This document shows, in pieces, positions 11,842 through 24,195 of a stretch of 64,000 bases of DNA. The stretch comes from Ligula intestinalis (taxonomy: Eukaryota > Platyhelminthes > Cestoda > Diphyllobothriidea > Diphyllobothriidae). The notes under the pieces are model-generated. The model had not been told where the DNA came from and ran no database searches. It was given only the letters and a program-made list of their open reading frames with translations. The translations under genes and the position numbers were made by a program. The stretch is taken from contig JAYGXS010000008.1 in NCBI GenBank assembly GCA_036362985.1, positions 7,775,021 to 7,839,020 on the forward strand, given 5' to 3'. Within the stretch, counting starts at the first letter, position 1. The number at the start of each line of letters is the position of its first letter.

Positions 11842-12402
11842 TCAAACAAATGTGCTAGGTTTGCCGTGGTGCATGGCCAGCAGGGTCTGGGTGGCTTCCT
11901 GCTGTTGTTTCAGCACCAGTTGGCTGGCGTAGCCCTTCGGCTGCATGACCCCCACAATGGTGGAGTAGGTGGAGGCCTCGTCGTCCGCAGCGGCGGCGCC
12001 GGGCACGTCCTCGTAGCCTCGACCGCGTGGATAGTGACGTCCCAGGCTGTTCATGGAGACGGAGTAGGCACCTGAGGTGGAGGAACCCTCGCGTGGGGGA
12101 CGCCCCCCGGCGCGGCCAAGGGTGCCCCGTCTCGGCTGCTGTTGCTGCTGCTGGGGGTGGTCGGCAGAGTCAAAGCTCAGCTCCGCGTACTCTATGCCAT
12201 CGGCACTGGCTTGCGTAGGTGGAGGTGCAGGTGCGGGTCTGGGCGCCGGTTGCCCGGTTGCCATGGGGGCTGCGTAAAGGACCTCGGGGTTGGAGGCTGG
12301 CGCCGGCGCCGCCGTCTTCAGGTGAAGACTGTCGTGTGCTGGAGAGTCGCCCATGGAGTCCACCAGAGAGGAGCGCATTATTCGCAGTTTTGTAGATGCA
12401 TT
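11842..12402 (-). CDS. IgSF receptor, last exon: cytoplasmic tail with ITIM-like and PDZ-binding motifs
   Basis: The exon is 561 nt including the TGA stop at 11842-11844. It starts after CTCCTATCTCTCTAG on the minus strand, in phase 0, and encodes residues 370-555. The tail has two ITIM-like motifs, IEYAEL (Tyr441) and STYSTI (Tyr515), which in the family can bind SH2 phosphatases when phosphorylated. Further tyrosines lie in VLYAAP (412), GAYSVS (482), GYEDVP (499) and GYASQL (527). A proline/alanine-rich stretch (about 421-431) is a candidate SH3 ligand; six glutamines lie at 453-458. The last four residues, STFV, fit a class I PDZ ligand, so the tail may be tethered to a scaffold. Composition is Ala/Pro/Gln-rich and low in hydrophobics, as in a disordered tail. 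A long GA-rich tract follows the stop; I saw no AATAAA within about 500 bp. The in-frame ATG at 12378 is an internal Met, not a start. Confidence 0.87.
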   Translation of the reverse strand, partial: NASTKLRIMRSSLVDSMGDSPAHDSLHLKTAAPAPASNPEVLYAAPMATGQPAPRPAPAPPPTQASADGIEYAELSFDSADHPQQQQQQPRRGTLGRAGGRPPREGSSTSGAYSVSMNSLGRHYPRGRGYEDVPGAAAADDEASTYSTIVGVMQPKGYASQLVLKQQQEATQTLLAMHHGKPSTFV

Positions 12403-13599
12403 CTAGAGAGATAGGAGGAGAGGGAGGGAAAGAAAGTCAGAAAACCGCAGACAGCGTTGAGGGGACTTCAGGGAGAGATAGTTAAACTTGCCGGTTCCGC
12501 CAAGACAGGATGGGTACTTTCGGACGTCGTCCATGTTAGGAGCCGTCCTAACCGACATATACAACCCTGGCGAGAACCCTTCGGGTAACGATATTGGTCC
12601 GCATACGCATAAAGACCGCGCGCACACCTGCGGCATTCAAGGAGCCAAGGTTACGCGAAGCTTCCTGGATGGGGGTCAACCATCAGGGGGGCAACACGGA
12701 TTTCCTCTTTTTCGTGAGGAGTGTCCGTTCCGCATACTAGAAGTTCGCTCCACTGTTCGTGGTACGAAACACGAATTAGTAACTCGTTAATATTCGCGAG
12801 GATATGCTAGAGGAAATTGTTCTAGTTATGTTCAACCTATTGATAGGAAATGGATGTTAGGAGCTGTCTTAAAAGACTTGCTCGCATGCAGCCCGGACGA
12901 GATGCTCTCACACCAAGTTATCGGTATGCCCGCCCGCAAAGATCCGCACGTACGTGTGGCATTCAAGGAGCCAAGGTCACGCGAGGCTTCTGCGATAGGG
13001 AGCAACCACTAGGGGTGAACTAACCAGAGAGCCAAGGGAGTCACTACTCGCTCGAGGACAAAAGCTGATTGGTTCGATCTTATACCCGCACTGCAGACAC
13101 AATTGAATTTCCTTGCTTGCCACCTTGCTCCTTGTTCTCCTTATGGCATTAAAACAAAGCGTCTGGGGCGGCACAAACTACAGCTTTTAACGAGCATTAT
13201 AACAGTCTTAAACCTGAGTAGGGTCCCATCAAATAAAAGCTGAGTGTATAGCCTTCCGGCAATGATTTGTCCTAACACATTGGCTTTCTAATAAACGAGT
13301 AAACAGCAGCGGGGAAAAGAAGTGCCCTCAACAACACACACACTTAAGGTCTCGTAACGCTTATCGCCCCCCCTTCGTTAAGGAAGACGTTTTGAACTAT
13401 AGTACAGCAGATCGAGGAACGGATTTTTTGCCAACTTTGACCGGCTGGCTGACCCGGCTACAAAGATCCAGCAACGACAAGACCTCGTACAGGTCTGACC
13501 ACCGCAAAGAAATGCATAATACTCGATCCGTGTCCGGTATGGCTTGTCCAAAAAGGACAGACAGAAAGACATTCCCAATGTAAGCCGAGAGCACAACGA

Positions 13600-13990
13600 G
13601 CCCGCGGCTGAGTGGTTAGGCCATTGTACATGTGATGACTCATCCCGCGCAGGCAATCATGCGCCAAGACTCACCAGCGCCAACGAGTGCACATACAGTG
13701 GACGTCTAAGCCCGTCCGACTGACTAATCACATGTCAAGGCAAACTCACACAAAGGCCGCTCTACAGACTGTAGCGATTCCCGCGGTCGCTCCACTTTAG
13801 ACGCGGCATTGCCGCCAGCGGTTGCTCGCTCGTCTGATGGTCAGTTTCCTGCTGCCTATTCGCCACTTCCTTCCGGGGAGAATTAACTGTTTCTTCCACT
13901 CTGGCCTCTCATGACTTCTCTTCTAAGGAACCGGGCCCGAAGATTGTAATGACAAGGGTTTAACTTACCTAGCCCCCTGCAATAGACATG
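13600..13990 (+). repeat. Dispersed repeat family A copy (longer form)
   Basis: It begins with GCGGCTGAGTGGTTAGGCCA, which resembles a tRNA A-box, then aligns with the 11045 copy and ends AAGGAACCGGGCCCGAAGAT. A B-box-like GGGTTCGAGTTC lies further on at about 14006. The head may be tRNA-derived, but the spacing is wrong for a tRNA. Confidence 0.5.
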
Positions 13991-14174
13991 TAGCCAACGG
14001 GTCACGGGTTCGAGTTCAGGGCACCGCAACACCTGGGATTGGATACGGCTGGTTGCTGACGGCTATTAAGTCGGAAATGGTCATTCAAGTCCCCTCCCCT
14101 GTCTCTGCCGGCAATGTTCTCTACTAGTAGCAGAAAAGGGGTCTTTTCTACTATTTTCTGCTACTGTTTCCTAT

Positions 14175-14227
14175 TCATGGCTCTGATGATGAATCCACGA
14201 CAGATGTCGAAACGTCAGGCGAATAAA
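14175..14227 (+). ncRNA. Hammerhead ribozyme-like motif, weakened stems
   Basis: Intact core CTGATGA (14183-14189) and GAAAC-GTC (14209-14216) match the 45.5-kb motif closely, with AATAAA at 14222-14227. Stem II has lost its outer and loop-closing pairs and stem I has one mismatch, so activity is doubtful. Confidence 0.55.
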
Positions 14228-14229
14228 CA

Positions 14230-17200
14230 CATTGTCCCAGCGATCGAGTCTTCTTCTCAATGTTCTCTACTGTCTACACTACCAGCCGCTAGACGGCTGT
14301 TGGCGCGGCTCGAAGGTGAACTCCCTGGCAGAACCGTGCGACGGGTGAGCGATCCGTAAGCGAACAGTGAGCGGCCATCTACCACAGATAGCACTGTCAA
14401 AAGCCCCCATCCCCTGATTAGACAGGGTACCAATGGCGAGCTACACTATAATCCCGAAGGTAGCCCCAGTCATTTGGCGCCATGATAAAACCCAAGGCGA
14501 CCCCGGAAATTCCAGGATGACCTCGGGTGATCCAAACAAACGTGAAAAATAAACAAAACAACAGCAAACACAGTATATTTACGTCATGCCGGGCAGTAAT
14601 GCAAAATGAGAGCTTCAACAGCCTACGCGACACGCACGCACGTCAGAATCTCGACGCAGGACTGTAATGTCTGGAGAGAGACAAGTTCACTTGCACCTTG
14701 CAGAGGTGCAGTAGCAAAAGCTGGACTCGCATTAAAACTCAGACAAACTGTGAAATAGGGTGATACTAAAAATGTCAGAGAATTTGATGCTTGTATTTCG
14801 TAAACGCCGCCTACCTTGTTGCCGAAGGTGAGAGTCAAGCAGGGTGAGAATCCACTTTCAAGGCTGACTCACCGGAAGAAATATGCCAAAGCCAGGCCTA
14901 ACGAGACCATGCCCTTGGCCCGAAATAATGCATTTGAAGCTGGGCAGTCATTCTCAAAGATTACGGGGTAGGGGAATTATTTTGATGATCGCCTAAACAG
15001 GACACGAGAATAGGAAGGCCGACCCCCTCCCTACGTTAAATTACCAGCCTTGCCATACATTTAAGAAAGCACAAATATTCACCTATCTTAATCATAACGT
15101 AAAACTAAACTGTAAACGTAGTCTTCAGCCTAAACCCGACAGTCAACACGCAGCCAACGTCTAACCTCTAATCCTAACCCCTACGTCAAGTCGGACCTTA
15201 ACCTCAAACTTTATCCTAGCCCTTGCAAAGCCGCAGGTTCTCGTATCCCGTTTAGATGGCCATACAAGTCATTCCCGTTGATGAAAATTCACCGATCGGT
15301 AACAGAACTCATCTGTGCCGCTTGCCTTGGGCCTCGACAGAGGCACAGACAGTCGTAGAAGCTGGCAAATAGTATTGCCCGTAAAGACAAGGGTGAGTGG
15401 AATGGCCATACTATCTGACTTACTAGCCGTCGTCAGCCAGTCATACCGAGACCAAAATAGTGTACCACGCGAGCATTTTCATTAGAGTCGAACGCCCTAA
15501 GCATTTAACCACGAGCTCGTTGTCTTGCCGGTTTAGGTCAGATACAAGTCATTCTCACCCGACCTACAAAACAGTAGAACCTTATAGAAGGTCCCGTGAG
15601 ATTTTAGCACAACTATGCTAAAGTCGGACGTAACGAAACCATGCTGTTACAAGAGTTAGCAGCAGTGGCAGCAACTCAGTTGCTTTATGATGCCTAGCGC
15701 GACATAACCCCTTTTACGATGAGTGCTCACTCCCAAGACTTGTGGGCCGCCAGCGCCCGCAAGCCTTTACGACCCACCGACTTTCGTGTGAGCGAGTTAA
15801 CTACCCCGGGGGTTGTAATTAAAGCCGATGTTTATTGGTGAGGGCGTCGGCCCCGGCGGCTGCCGTCCGTCCACGCAATCTAGCGCCAGCCACCCCCCCC
15901 CCCCCGCGGAAGCCCGCTGGATCCACCAAAGTTTGCCCCCCCCCACTTCGTCCACCGCCTGTGGTGTCTGTGGCAGGACGGCGCGGCGTCGCACCGGGGG
16001 AGCCTGACTGCTGTCACCGACTTTCTCTGTCCGACCCCTCAAGTCAACCACTTCCAAGCCCGCAAGGGGAGGTTTCGCTGGGCGCAAGACGGTCACATTC
16101 CCATTCACTGCAGTCACCAGCCGGCATCTATGAGGTATTCGCGTGAACAGAAGGAGATTTAACAGACTGCAAACAAACGCCGCATTTTAAAATGGCGCGC
16201 GGGAGAAGGGCTCGTGATACACATGACTGTAGAGCTACAGACTGGGAGGAGGGAAGAGGTGATTTCCAGCCGAATCCGGTGCAATAGAGAAGAGCAGACT
16301 TCGGAAATTACACCACTAGAAGCCAGACAGTGCTGCTGCGTCATCCCTTTCGATTTCCAGCCGTTTCCTTCCGTCCCGCTACTTTTTTTCCCTAGACAAC
16401 GGCCAGGAAATATGCGTTATACCAACATGTAAGGGCCATATCAAAGCATGGCCAGTGTTTGTCGGCATGCACGCGGATAGAGAGGGCGAGGAACACCTAG
16501 GCCCAGGTTCACGCCGCGCCGCCTATGGCCTTCCCGATTGTCTTGACACGGAGTCCAGTTGGGTCACAAAGAGACAGCGGAGAGAATACGGTAGATGATA
16601 CGCAAGTCTACTATCACTACAACTTAACCCAAGTGCGAGCAAGGTACCGTGGCGACGCATTGACACACAGGGTGAAGACAGCGGTAGAAGCCACGGTTCC
16701 CCCCCCCCCCCCACCCCTTGCTGCTTAGGCCTCTCCACGCTACCCCCAATTCTCGCGAAAGCTACCTTGTACACCCCTCCCCCCTGTCTGGTGCAATGAA
16801 AACGATTCCTAATGAGTCATGCCCTACCCTAGGACAGGACAGGAGGCCATGTAAGCGGAAGGGGAAACGGGGAATGCACGACAGGCAGGTCTCCGAGTGC
16901 GAAAACCGTAAAAAAAGGAACTGAACAAAACGACGACGTCATGCCATGCCATGTCATGCATCAAAGGAATGGAAAAAACAGGAGTGCCGGCGGGTACAAA
17001 CATCATGCAAACGTCTGGAAAGCGAGGGGTGATAAGATCCCACACAAAAAAGCGAACTTGTCTCGCTGGGTCCGAAATAAAAACTAGCTATAAAAACGCA
17101 TTAGGAGGGGGGTTAGCGTGGCCACTCCGGGCAACGGCTGTAAGTCGTGCTTAACAACTGGCAGCGGGGTTAGACCTGGAAATCTGACTAAATGCCGCGA

Positions 17201-19720
17201 AGGCGAACAACCACCGGCACGCCAAGAGACAAACGCGATAGACACTGTCAAGACCGAATGAATGACAGCAATTCAATCATGGAGTTTTGCCAACTAAGGG
17301 CCCAGTGAAGATACACACACGTGCACATTTCAGTGACTCATCTGCGTCAGTACGTACGCCTTCAAGGCCATCCGTTTTTTTTAACTTAAGTAGTTGTACA
17401 CATAACGTAACCCTACATTAGCAGGGGGACAGATTTGAATAATTCATTTCTTAAAAACTCAAGGGCCTCGGTGGAATTTGAAACCCCGGCAGCAAGGGGG
17501 CAGGGGCTTCAGCTCAGCCGTGAGTTTAATCGCACTTGGCTCAAGTTACTCCCCTCCCCACTAGCTTAGTGCGTCTGATAGTCATCTAGATTAGCTTCTT
17601 AGGAAATCCTGCTTGGACAGTCAGCTTTCTGTACTAGAATTGGCGGATTTCATTCCTTGCCGCAGTAGGCTTAGTGCGGAGCTTGAACTAAGTTTTATGA
17701 AACGTTCGGCTCCCGATGAAGCCTTTCAACTCAGGCACTGCTGTGAGTTGGATTCCCGCTAAGGCAGCCGAGTTTCCACCCAGTTGGTTCAAAAGAATAC
17801 ATCTTGGTTATTAGTTATGAATTGGAGGAAACTTGCTAAGAACACCAGATGTTGTGGAACAAGGGCGATTGTTTGATTGCCACCATCACCTTTTTTTAAG
17901 AAGATAGGACAACGACAGGGTTGGAGAGTAACTTTACTGCATTACTTAAAGGTGTATGTAAGTAGGTCCATATATCAGCATCAGTGGCTGGCTGGCAGGC
18001 AGGCAGACAGTACACAAAACGTTGTAGTTATGTGTGTGCACGCATGCACAAGAGAGCAGACGAGAAGCACTGCCCATTTCTCGGTGTTTTGCAGGAGCAA
18101 AAAAAGGGATGAGAAACGAGAGGAAGTGATGAGGAGTAGGAGGAGGACTCAAAAACCACTAAACACACCGAGTAAGCAGAGGCCACTTGGCGGAAGCATC
18201 GTTACTGCACAGATCTAGCCGGATTGCCGTTAAAGGCTATAGTATATGTATATTATATATATAAAAGGAACTCTTCGACCGGATTTCAGAAAGGAGTGTT
18301 GGGACGAGGGGGGAGGGAGAGTATTCCAGTCAAAGGAATTAGATAGGGCTAAAGGCGATAGGCGCATCCCGAGGTCTTCAACGGGGGGGGGGGCAGGAGG
18401 ATGAGGAGAACGCCAGTGCGCTAGTTAACACTGGGTGACACGTAATACCTCCTCCTCTTCTTCGTCTGGTTGTGGCGCACGAACTGGAATGTTATCATGC
18501 TTATGTTTCGCCTGAACATGATGCTAAACACCGAGAAGGCAGACACCGGGATACACAGACATGAAAGACGAACGGACGCATGCAGAAGGGGTTGTGTGTG
18601 TGCAAACAGCGCGTACATGCGGTGCGTATAGTATTTGTTTTTTGGTATGAAGGAGTGAGTAGGAAACGGTGGATGTCATACCACCAATGAGATCGAGGAG
18701 AGGACGCGCATGTACGCCAGAAAATTGCACATGGGGGATAAGAGGGGAGAAGGGAAAGAGAAGAAAACAAGAAATATGAGGAGTGTGAGGCCGAGTTATC
18801 AAAAGGTATGAGGCGAAAGCAGAGAATAGCACAAGTCACCAGCTTAGTCAAAGTCAGCGCTGGTGGGGGTGAAATAAGAGAGGCTACGGGGAAACTATGG
18901 GGTGCCGCCGCGGAGAGGCTACTCGTGTCGCCGGCACATGGAATAAGCTCGGTCGTGTTACGGACAGTCTCCTGCCAATCGGCTAAATCATGTTTACTTG
19001 CAGCAATTCCGTATAAGGCGACATTATTACTTAGACTTCATTGATAACCCTATGACTTCGCCCAGATAGTTGCTTTGGGGGAGGAAAATGAGCCTGGTCT
19101 CGAACTTAATTTTGATCTACCAGCTAGCCTGTTTTTCGCCCTCAGCTGTCAGAAACATTCTAATTGTAGCATGCATGACGAATTGCAAAGCCGGCTGGGC
19201 CGAAATACAAACAACCCTACTTAACCAATTCCGTAGAAGCTGCAACCAAAACACCACCAAAACAGCCAATCGGTACACGAACCGGATGCAAAGCTGCTAA
19301 CCCATTGTACCCTAGCACAAGCGGGTGCCTACTACGATCAGATGAGGATAAAAAGTGACACGATAGAGGTATCAGTTATGCAGCCCATATAATAATCTTG
19401 TAAACGAGATGTACACGCCTAGCGCCGATAACCCCACCAAAAATAGCCGGTAAACGTGCATGTCTTAAACCTCATAATCTCCTCAAAAACACCAGTAGAT
19501 AGGAAGTAAATAAGCTGCCTATAGAAGTGAGCATAGGAGGCCAGTTGACATCGCATCGAGGTAAGCACAGCAATACCCTGTATGAACCGAAGGGCCTGCA
19601 GCCCGTTGGCCACTAAATACTGACATTTCCTAGTTCATATAGGGAGTTTTGGCAGATTTTCTTAATTTAGTTGATCCAATTGTGAAAAAATAGCAAGTAT
19701 GATTAAGTTCACGGCGGACG
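14230..19720. other. Long intronic stretch without recognisable genes
   Basis: Fragments of the AACCCTA-rich and family B repeats (near 14990-15180), C-runs, a TATATATA patch near 18240-18262 and a sequence near 16590-16640 that recurs at about 42215 and 52165 (CGCAAGTCTACTA-type). Nothing else supported. Confidence 0.35.
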
Positions 19721-19728
19721 GTGTGGCA

Positions 19729-19801
19729 TCGTAGCTCAAGTGGCAGAGCGTTGGCTGCGTAAGGACCTTCCCTGCTATGCGGGTTCGACTCTCGAGTTCT
19801 T
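19729..19801 (+). repeat. tRNA-like sequence (possible SINE head or tRNA pseudogene)
   Basis: It has an A-box-like TAGCTCAAGTGG with a D-stem GCTC/GAGC, and a B-box GGGTTCGACTC about 40 bases on. The acceptor ends (GGCATCG and CGAGTTC) and anticodon stem do not pair properly, so it is probably not a functional tRNA. Confidence 0.4.
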
Positions 19802-19994
19802 TCATAATTGGTTCAACTAAATTCCCTAGTTCAATCATTGCTTTTGAGGATTTCTATCACACCTCCGAAACGGGCTGCACGCAGAGACGATGACCCGTGC
19901 GGGACCTAGTTTACGGTGATATTAGGCTTGCGATGCATCTACCCGCACTCTCTCCTCCTCATCCGTCTGGGTTCCGTAGCATTTGAGATTCCAG

Positions 19995-20410
19995 AAGATA
20001 GGATCGGGCACGGCGTGAGCCTGCGTCTAGGCGCACCGCCGTACCATAGCCTATAGGACAGCAGAATTCAGAACGTGTGCGTGCGCTGCGCAAAGTAGAG
20101 TAAGGCAACAAACACTTCTTGTCTACCTCTTTACCAATTTCAAGCCTCACACCCTTGGTTCAAAGGAGGCGGCATAGGTTGCAGGGGGCCGGCGCGGCGT
20201 GAGCCACCACCTAGGCGTGCCGCTACACCACCTCTCAAGCCCCTCCCCCTATGTCAGGTATCAAGAGTGGGTTAAGAAGACAGGAGGCAATCTTGCGCGT
20301 AGATGGCTGGCGCGGCGCGGCGGGAGACTGCGCCTAGGCGTACCGCCGTCGCCGAAAACACATTAGCGCAGCAGAATCCAGAACGAGCGTTTGCTACGCA
20401 AAGTAGTTAG
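19995..20410 (+). repeat. Three close copies of a GC-rich GGCGCGGCGTGAGCC unit
   Basis: Near 20005, 20190 and 20310 a GGCGCGGCG(T)GAG... string is followed by CTAGGCG(C/T)(A/G)CCGCCGT. Two copies continue with CAGCAGAATYCAGAACG and GCTACGCAAAGTAG. A fourth, decayed piece lies at 62500-62530. Confidence 0.5.
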
Positions 20411-21894
20411 GCGGTCACACCTTGTTTCAGATTACTATGGATTCACAGAAATGTATGTGTGCTGCGAATTAGTCGCAGAGACTCGAAGATCTATTTGAGT
20501 ACGCGTTAACTCAAAGTAAACCGAACGTGCCAGAGTCACCAACAACCTTTCTCCATCGTCAGGAATCGAACCAAGGTGTTCCCACATGCCCATCTGGTTT
20601 CCGGGTGCACCTACCACGCCCGAGTTCAACTGATCAGCGGTCAATTTGGCAGGAAAAGAGCCCACCTGTTAGCAGAAACTAGCAGTTCACAAAACGCCAC
20701 ATGGATGTGCCTATTTGTGGGGGACTTCTGGCGCCATATCGGACTCAAAAATGATTTCTCTGCCACACAACTCTTTTACGCGATATGCGCTCTTGAGAAT
20801 CACACGCCTAGTCCTCGGATGCTTGCCTCCTATCGTTCGAGTTGTTAGATAATCAGTTAGTTTGTCTCCTGGGTTGCATTGCACGAGGCAGTAATGTAGA
20901 CTTTTCTGTTTACCTCGTGTAATGCTCTGTGGAGATAGGTACACGTTAAAATTGCCAACAGAAATGACAGCCGTTTAAAGATTAGCCATCGCATATTCAT
21001 AATGCAGAGAAGTGGACCCCCCCCTGACGGTTTCTTATACCCGAGAAGCCTAACAGCGTGAACTAGCATTCGAAAAAAATGCTGACAAAGAGTGATAAAA
21101 GAGAAACATTTAATCAACCAAGTTGCGAATTCAACGCTCAGAGACCTGTTTTGCTCACTAGCAGCTCATTCTACCTCTGACCATAGAGGGTAATCCGAAA
21201 CGGACGCTGATGGAACCCACACTCGCCCCGCGCTCTGCCTCGGGGCCTACTCCCGAGCCCGACCAGCATCCGCAAAACGGCAAGACAGTAGGTTCGTGGC
21301 TCAAGCTTTCGACAGGTCGAGCCTCAGGTGATCCATCACCCACCTGGCTGGGTGAAGAGTCAGAAGCGGCCATTCCAGTCTCTCTTTCCCTCCCTGCGGT
21401 CTTTACCGACAGACAACCTCCTCTGCCCACCTACTTGTGGACAAAACGGATGCAGAGACGCAGAGATGCCGAGATAACGACACATGTACCCGCACTCAGC
21501 GACATTCCCGGCCTGAGGGCGAGAGAGAAAAAAGCGCACGGCCGCCGAGGTGGGCCAATCAACGTGCGCACGCTCGCGCGCACGCACGCAGCAGCAGAGC
21601 GACAGGCAAGCGCTTGGCCGCCATCGTCGTCGTTGTTGCTGCTGCCACGAAATGCGTTCGGCTGCATCGGCCGAGTGGCAAAACAGACAGTTGCAGACAG
21701 CCGGCCACACCAGTAAGTAGGCAGGCACGATGAGGAGTAGATGAAAGTCAGTGGGATAAGCGCGTTGTGTCACACTCATAATAGCTGCGCCTAAAGTTCT
21801 GTCTTTAGCACAAACGAAAGCCTCAGTAGTTACTGAAAATTCTCTGCTGCAAGGTAAGTTGATATTTTGCTGTCACTGTTCTTTTCTATACCAG

Positions 21895-22070
21895 ATTTCC
21901 TCCCCCCTCTCTCTTGGCCTGTCTGCGTTCCCCCCTCGCCTCTTCTCCCTATCTCCCCCTTTCACTCTCTTCTTTTTCCTATCCCTTTTTCTACTCTTCT
22001 ACTGCGTCTTTTGCCCTCCTTCTTCCTCTTCTTCTTCTACTTCTTCTTCCTCTTCTTCTTTTTCGTTTCT
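21895..22070. repeat. Pyrimidine-rich stretch with (CTT)n
   Basis: Long CT-rich tract ending in TTCTTCTTC units; the overlapping ORFs are low complexity. Confidence 0.75.
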
Positions 22071-22479
22071 GCACGCCCACAATTGCAAAATTCACCAGTT
22101 GTCTCTTGCTCTCCTTTCAGCCTCGCCCACGGACGCCGACCGGCAACGGAGCATGGGTAGGGCCTTTCAGTCGTTGACTGACTTGTTACCCCTCTCAGGA
22201 GGGTGTTGGCCCAGGCTTCATGCAGGGGTGCTCTCACCCTTCTGAGATCTAATGGTCTGTATGCATATTCAATGCCAGTCTTCAGCCAACCACGGTCCCT
22301 GCGGCCTGGAAGTCGCTGGCACTTTCTCTCACTCATGATTCCCTGTTGGTGACTGCACTCGCGCTCCCACTGGGTTTCAGGCCCCACTGCGGGTGCCCGA
22401 AAAGCTAGGCGATCACTATGTGGTGGGGGAGAGAGTGAGGTCGACCTCGGCGCGTTTCTTCCCTCACTATAATAAATCT

Positions 22480-22700
22480 GAATGCGTCTGAATCTATCAC
22501 GGTGCGCTAAAAGCCGTGGCTTGGAGGGTCTACCAACTGGCGGGAAAACTCGGGCCCCCACGTAGCTGATCTTTCTGTACGCGTGTGTCTGTATGTGCGT
22601 ACGGGATGAGAGGGAGGACTGAGAGTCAGGCTGCAATGACTCCCTCTTAATGTGGCCTTTATGGCGCTCCTGCGCACGCGGGAGCATACCTAGCGAGATG
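22480..22700 (+). repeat. Dispersed repeat shared with 25150-25370
   Basis: CGGTGCGCTAAAAGCCGTGG and CTTGGAGGGT are identical in both copies, followed by GAGAGTCAG...CTTAATGTGGCCTTTA and GGCGCTCC. A 216-residue minus-strand ORF across it is chance. Confidence 0.55.
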
Positions 22701-23983
22701 GCTGTGTCAAGTGTGCACGTGCTGAGTGTTTATCGCGCCAGCCACCTACACCCTCCCTCATCCCCGGTCTTATTGACTTTGTCTTAACACCGGATACGGA
22801 GGTGGGAGTGGCGAGTGAGTGGGTAGATTCTGCGCGATTCTGCCTAAACTCCTGTTTTCTCTCGTGCCAGTTCTCTGCGTTGCTCGCGCTTGCTGTCGCT
22901 TTCGTGTTGCTTGCCCAGCTTGCCTCTGTGTACGCTGCGGCTTGTTGGAGCGCGTGGTGCCCATCGACGGGGGACAAATTCCGACAGGAGCGCCGTTTTC
23001 CTTTTCTGTACTATGATACTACTCTGTTGAGGGTGGGTGGGCTTTCCGAAGTCGGAAATTGAGAGCCTTTATTGGCGAGCAGAAAAATGAGGCCTGCAAA
23101 GGGCGTGGTAGATGGTGGGGCGAGAACCATCGACATAGCTACCGTCGGGAAGGGGGAATAAGAAATTTACTGGTGAGTCTCACTGTTTTCAGAGTCTTTT
23201 GGCAAAGCAACCGCCCCTCCCTCTCTCCCCCCTCAGGCAACCGACTCGACAAGCCCTACGAGAGGGTACCCAGCAGAGAAAAAAAACGAGAAACGTTTTT
23301 CTTATGTTTATCAAAAATAACTCAAAACGTTAACCTTCGCCATAGTACTGCCTAATATGCACTTGTCTCAGCGGGTTGACCACTGCTGGAAACATTTATT
23401 AGATGCCTCCGAACAAATACTGATAAATGCCTCCGTCCGTTCTACCTTCTGAGAACGCTTTCCCGCTTCGCCGAAAAAAAATAGTTAATCCTGAAAAAGG
23501 TAAACCGGTCAACATTCCGATCGTCACAATTCAGGTCGCTATCTTTTATTACTGACTCACGCAATCGCTTCGGCACCTGCAGGTAGTAATAATGGTTCAA
23601 TGGGTGGCCACGAGGAACAAATGCAACATGAGCGAATCCCTCGATATCGAAAAAAAAACAGAACATAATGGACGCAGACCTCCTTAAAGTTTGGGACGGA
23701 AAAATCACCTATGCCGCTGCGATGGTTCCTTTAGAGTGCTACCTGGCCAAGTGAGCTGGAAGAGTGTCTAATAAAGGTGTCTAGCGGCAAAGGGTAACAC
23801 GGTCAATCCACGTGCCTACAGAAAACAAATTCTCGCTTTTTTGATACTCCCGGGTGGAATGAATATGCACAAGGTACCTCTCTCTCGGTTGATTTGTCAA
23901 CGTGCAACTGGCTGAAGGATTATTGAAGACGATCAACCTGTCTTGGCAGACGCATAAACCAGCCGCGAATATGTGTCCTAGGT

Positions 23984-24001
23984 GGGGGGGGGGGGGGGGG
24001 G
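23984..24001. repeat. Poly-G run of 18
   Basis: The longest of many G or C runs: 15893-15905 (13 C), 16699-16712 (14 C), 18383-18393 (11 G), 26508-26520 (13 G), and shorter ones. Confidence 0.9.
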
Positions 24002-24195
24002 TAAGGCAGACACATTGCGATGGATGACCGATTACAAGAGCGACAGCAGAGATGTCCAAATAAAACAATCCCCCTATTCGCTGCGATAGGGCGCCATGGA
24101 TGAGTGCCTGCTAAACTTGCCTAGCGGGATAGGGCAGCGCGGTCAACGCACTGGCTTACAGGAAATAATTCTAGCTTTTTGGGATACAAATGGGA

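Noticed and set aside
12403..12636. Minus-strand ORF just upstream of the tail exon (NMDDVRKYPSCLGG region)
   Set aside because: The segment recurs with changes near 12850-12990, so it is a repeat, and the acceptor of the tail exon lies between it and the coding part.
21210..21716. 168-residue plus-strand ORF, with the opposite strand also open
   Set aside because: Both strands are open because of GC-rich composition. A donor-like CAG|GTGGGT exists on the minus strand at 21331/21330, but no acceptor in the right phase, so I did not use it as a receptor exon.
22037..22687. 216-residue minus-strand ORF
   Set aside because: It crosses a dispersed repeat and a CTT microsatellite; the protein ends in poly-Lys from that microsatellite.
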